Assembly (NCBI GenBank): GCA_029953675.1
Contig: JAMWBK010000004.1
Span: forward strand, 2,666,001 to 2,730,000
Source of the DNA: Rhodosorus marinus
Lineage: Eukaryota > Rhodophyta > Stylonematophyceae > Stylonematales > Stylonemataceae
Reading direction: 5' to 3'
Length of the DNA: 64,000 nt
Part shown: piece by piece, positions 59,949 to 64,000 of the stretch
Position numbering within the stretch: position 1 is the first letter of the stretch
How the letters are laid out: each line of letters begins with the position of its first letter
Translations under genes and position numbers: made by a program
The notes under the pieces: model-generated
Seen by the model: only the letters and a program-made list of their open reading frames with translations
The model's database searches: none
What the model was told of the DNA's origin: nothing

Positions 59949-60797
59949 TCAGGATTCCGGATGCTTCACTCTCTTGTGATTGAACAAGCTTCTCTTCTCA
60001 CTGAACTTCAGTTCGCATTTATCACACTCGAAAGGTCGAATCTTTTCATGAACTGTGCGAATATGTCTGGACAGGTGCGGTTTCTGTCCGAACGCAGCAT
60101 CGCATCGATCACACTTGTATGGTCTCTGCTTCAAATGAACCTATTTAGCCCACCCAAATACTCAAGGTCAGTCAAGTGCCGCCTTGTACAAAGAAGTGCC
60201 AAAACAACGAAGTGAAACGGATCCTTACAGTTTTCATGTGTCCATCCAAATGCGCTCGTTGCTGAAAGGCTGAGCCACATTTCGTACATTGGAAAGGTCT
60301 CCTCCGCTCATGGATAACCTGTACATGCTTTTCTAGTGCAGCACTATCACCAAATGCTGCTTGGCATGACTGGCATTCAAAGGGGTACGCTCTCTGGTGC
60401 ACCGTTCGCACATGCCTATAAAGGCTTGACCTATGCGAGAAGTTTGCTCTGCAATGAGGGCACTGATTCACAGCGGCAGACAGGGGGCCTGAAGTGGAAG
60501 AACTCGCACGAACTTGATGATGACGTTGTCCCTCGGGCACCTATACACAAATTGGTGAGTTGAGTTGCCGATTCATGTGTGGGTTTATCCTTGCCCTCCA
60601 GCACGAACCTTTTCCTCCGTGCCCTCTGAGCCCTTGCCTTTGCCCATAACCGTTCTCCAGAAGTCATCTTTTTCTTCGTCCCCGCCTTCCATGCGTACTG
60701 AGTTCTTCACTGGCGCACCTCCCTCAAGGGCGCCGTTTCCTACATAACCTGCAAGAACTGACCACGCATCTGTCCCTCTACTGCACAAACCTACCAT
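59949..60797 (-). CDS. Five-finger C2H2 zinc finger protein
   Basis: Three exons, 60797-60609, 60540-60229 and 60140-59949, give 230 residues; the first donor (GTTCGT) is weak and the first exon is less certain than the rest. After an N-terminal region without fingers there are five C2H2 fingers in a row: CPHCRANF...HVRTVH, CQSCQAAF...HVQVIH, CTKCGSAF...HMKTVH, CDRCDAAF...HIRTVH and CDKCELKF...HKRVKH. Linkers are short and of the H-x-R-P-F/Y-x-C type, so the fingers should lie in the DNA major groove as one array. The second intron falls in finger 3, between Thr and Val of HMKT-VH, and correct splicing restores its last His. It is probably a sequence-specific transcription factor; targets are unknown. 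Confidence 0.87.
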
Positions 60798-63700
60798 TCA
60801 CCCTGTTCTATATCAACATCCCCACTGTGCTCCACAAAGCCCGTCCTCGCTCTTTCCCCCCTTCCCCTCTGCTCAGTTCAACCACGCGCTCGCCTACTTT
60901 TAACCACCACAGCTACTCGGATCCTCCAATACATCCTGTCGCCCACTCCTATGACTCCTTTAACCCCCATCCATCTGGGCATCCCTATCACTGGCCCCAC
61001 CTCCCCCCCTGTACTAAGTGAAAACAAAATCTTACACTACATATCTCACCGTTTACATCCGTCGCTCTCTCGAAACACTCTCGCACCTCCATCCAAAAAA
61101 TACTACAAACACCCCTACTAAAGCCCACAAACATCCCCTAAATCACCCCCTCCTCCAAAAATTTCATCCCATCCAATCCAATAAGGCTCACAGCAACGCT
61201 AACTCCTCACCCCCCTCCCTTCCCCCTCTCCCCTCTCTCCTCTCCCCCCCCCCTTTCAAATCATACTTTCCTAAGCACTCCAAAACAAACCCAACACACA
61301 CACCCAAACCCCAAGCAGGTGAAAAACCTACAACTTTCGTTCGTTTTTCAACGCCAAAGCTCATGGCTTTCAAACCATCCTGAACTAATACAATAATTTA
61401 TTGAACCGGCAAAACCCAATACCCCCTATGCCAAATCCTATGAACCGATTGCTTTCAGTTTGCTTCATTTCATTTCCTAAAAACAAAAACACTAACGCTC
61501 TTCCAGAATGAACGCAAAAAAACACCAATTTTTTATATGCTTTATAAGAAGAATTACTCCGAGCTCTGGCAACGGATGCGCTTACCGACTCATACGTATT
61601 TGGTTAGATTAAGGATTTCTATTGGATAACCTTATTCTATCGTTGTCCACTAAAAACGTCAGTCTGCAAATCAAAGATTAATAATATAAATATCCTTCTT
61701 CCAAAGAAATATAATATTTTTCATGTTTGTAACGTGAGGTTTTTAGAAGAATCTACAACTTCTGTTTTAAAAGTAAGTATTATTCTTTTATTTATATTTG
61801 CAAAATTAGTCGAGGATGAAATTGTGTAAATTATTTTCGAATAATTGATTCTTGGGCGTTTGCAAGTTTCATGGAACATGTAAGCCCTTGGATAATCAGG
61901 AGCGGCTTTCCATAATGGTCTATATTATTTAAATAATATAAGCATATGAGTTATGGGCGGCTTTTGCGAGATGGGGGGGTTTTATTCTACAATAGATTTC
62001 TTCTGGTGATGAAAGATTGAAATTTATTTATTTATTTTTTGTTTCTTTACAACTGAAGATTGAGAAACATAGCGTTTGACGGAAGTTTCGGAAGAAAAAA
62101 AATGTTTGAGAGCTAGCCGATTCCCGAGATGGGAAACCAACCTCAGGGGTTTTTAGGTATTTCGTAAGTGTTTGATGGGAACGACATTGAAGCACGTATT
62201 GGCTGCACACAGGGTCTCCTACTCGTTGTGTGGATTTGGTGAGAATGGCAGTCCCTCTGTGTACAATGAACACCCCAACGAAAACCACAATTCGAGCTAT
62301 GCCACGGCTCGTCTGATGGTTGATTGAGGCTCTTAATCGCTACTGGTGTGGATTGTTGTCCAAGCATGTCGTGGAATGTGCGCTCTACTTTCGTCCACTC
62401 TCGCTTTCCGTCGTTCCCTTTTTCTCTCGCCGTTCGGTGCTACCCGACATAACTCTCGCTGGTAATATTCCTACGTACCGAGCGATGACTATCCGTCGCA
62501 TATGAGCCCGGATGTCAGGAAGGATTATCCGAAAGGTTAAAAATAAGAATTACACTTGGCATGTCAACCCCCCCGGCTTGGCTCCAAGCGGCCGTGGCCC
62601 ATATAGATTTGGCTAGAAATGTGCAGGGGACGAGCAAATCATCCGCTGGGGGATAAGTTGGACGCCAGCTTGGGATCAGTAACAACGACACAAACTGTTG
62701 GTATTCAAGACCCCATCCAGTCCGGTCTACGCAACCATCAGTTTCTAGCACGGTGTGGGCTGACATGAATATTTTTGGCGTCCACAATGGAGCCGTGGAT
62801 GATTGTTCCTAAATTTAAGCCGGCGTCTTCCGTTGTTTACATACCCATCAAACTCGCTGATGACCGAGTTTTCGTCTTTCCCGGGGGCAAGGGAGAGCTA
62901 GCTAGCTTCCCATTTTATGGTTGTTGTTTGTTGATAGAGAAGAAAATTACGACAGCGGCCGTGGATACACTGTCTCATACTACCGAGTCCATGTTCTCTC
63001 CTCTCAGAACCCGAAAGAACGGGATTCTAGTCCGACATCTTCCTCACGGACGCTCACCGGACACCCCTCCCCCTTCCAAAGTTCCAACCCGCTGAAAGCA
63101 GCCACGGAAAGCAGACATTGAAAGCCATTCCTCACCCACGCCATCACCTTGATGATAAACAAAATGGAGCTACCAAAAATGCTCAATGTTTGTTGGTAAA
63201 ACAGGTAAAGGGGGCGACGAACGAGAAAATCCAACAACTATCCCGCCCCAGGCGCTCTTCCCTGACTAAAAATATCCACACAAGACATACTACAAAACCA
63301 CCACCAAAGTGCCGCGCAGGACAACGCGCGGCACTTGCGATTTCAAGACCGGATGAGTACTGGATGATGATCAAAGGGATCATTTTAATTGACGGTACAA
63401 ACCAAAATCTTTCATCACAAGATGACAGTAATTTCCACACAGATTCTATCATGAAATTTTAAATGCCTTAAAAAATAATGACGAATCTCATTCTGTGATT
63501 GGGCAGCACGAACTCGCCCACAAGAATTCCCTTAATTTTCAAAAAAATTATTAAATTGATCCTACCTACCTTAGTTAAAGAATTCAACAATAACCTTGTC
63601 AACGTGCTCAAACCTCATCGCATTTCGTTTAGTTCCTTTCACTCATATTGAACTTTTTTGGTTGGAAAATATAATCCAGTTTTGTATTTATTTTCAAGGG

Positions 63701-64000
63701 TTGGGATCGCCAGGGACCTCCTGGATCGCCCACGCACGAGAGAGGAAAAAAATACTAATAATTGAAGGTGGACTATTTTGTTTTCTTGTGTTTGTTTTCG
63801 TCATCGCTGTGTGAAGAAAAAGAGTGCGAAATATTGCATTTTAGAGGGTTTCTTTTCCTAAAAGGCATCTTCGTCATAGTCGTCGAGTAGTGCAGGAAAT
63901 ATTTGGAAGGTGGAGGAGAACACCGAAACACGTTTGAAACCAATTTTTTTTTTTTTTTGGAACTGAAAAGAAACACACACACACACACATAGACACATTC
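60798..64000. other. Intergenic to window edge, no confident gene
   Basis: The 60.8-61.4 kb part is strongly C/T-rich on the plus strand and is probably upstream DNA of the zinc finger gene. Two overlapping forward frames at 62775-63121 are mildly protein-like but unrecognised. An 11-bp inverted repeat lies at 63307-63336. A poly-T tract (63943-63959) and an (AC)n run (about 63973-63988) close the window. Confidence 0.5.
63307..63336. repeat. Inverted repeat, 11-bp GC-rich stem
   Basis: AAGTGCCGCGC at 63307-63317 pairs exactly with 63326-63336 around an 8-base loop. It is a stable potential hairpin in otherwise A/T-rich sequence. Confidence 0.85.

Noticed and set aside
60431-60667. Reverse frame MTSGERLWAKARAQR... 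as the zinc finger N terminus
   Set aside because: This frame runs past the acceptor at 60541 and does not join in phase with the finger exon through a usable donor, whereas the MVGLCSRG frame does.

Overview
The window is nuclear DNA from a eukaryote, very probably a photosynthetic alga. The genes carry short spliceosomal introns (about 67-122 bp, GT-AG). Several products start with plastid-transit-like leaders: a chloroplast-type SRP54, a serine acetyltransferase and two membrane proteins. Other genes have plant-lineage relatives: a plant-type ATP-phosphofructokinase, a plant-like RanGAP leucine-rich domain and a LURP-one-related protein. The RanGAP has no WPP domain and the introns are compact, which fits a red alga best; the lineage is an inference and no ribosomal or organelle marker is present to confirm it. 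I found no bacterial operons, CRISPR arrays, rRNA genes or convincing tRNA genes.

Layout. 1.2-2.4 kb (-): membrane protein, probably plastid. 4.7-5.8 kb (+): serine acetyltransferase homologue lacking the catalytic His. 6.3-7.8 kb (-): coiled-coil/GRAM-like/TLDc protein. 9.3-10.2 and 12.3-13.0 kb (+): tandem paralogous longin R-SNAREs, the first with Asn in the SNARE zero layer. 13.3-14.3 kb (-): proline-rich EF-hand protein. 16.6-18.4 kb (+): plastid SRP54, convergent with a TPR protein (18.7-20.7 kb, -). Broken fragments of that TPR gene lie at 21.6-22.0 kb. 23.1-25.6 kb (-): Ulp1/SENP SUMO protease. 26.5-28.7 kb (-): RanGAP with a C-terminal coiled coil and membrane anchor. 29.7-31.6 kb (-): glomulin/ALF4-like protein. 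33.8-36.9 kb (+): RAMA-domain coiled-coil protein. 37.3-40.3 kb (-): armadillo-repeat protein. 42.1-42.8 kb (-): LURP-one-related protein. 44.4-46.3 kb (-): DUF3754/TMEM143-like membrane protein. 49.1-51.4 kb (+): phosphofructokinase. 51.9-55.7 kb (-): NatB auxiliary subunit NAA25. 59.9-60.8 kb (-): five-finger C2H2 protein. The remaining intervals, up to about 4.3 kb, contain hairpins, palindromes, small repeats and only weak ORFs.

The genes are individually transcribed housekeeping and regulatory genes and do not form one pathway. One neighbourhood is suggestive: the SUMO protease and the membrane-anchored RanGAP are adjacent on the same strand, and the RanGAP tail carries three psi-K-x-E SUMO-consensus motifs. 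Other points worth follow-up are the SAT His-to-Glu change, the non-canonical SNARE, the RAMA (modified-DNA-reader-like) protein and the rearranged TPR pseudogene. Exon joins were derived by hand from splice sites and reading phase; every multi-exon model closes in frame.
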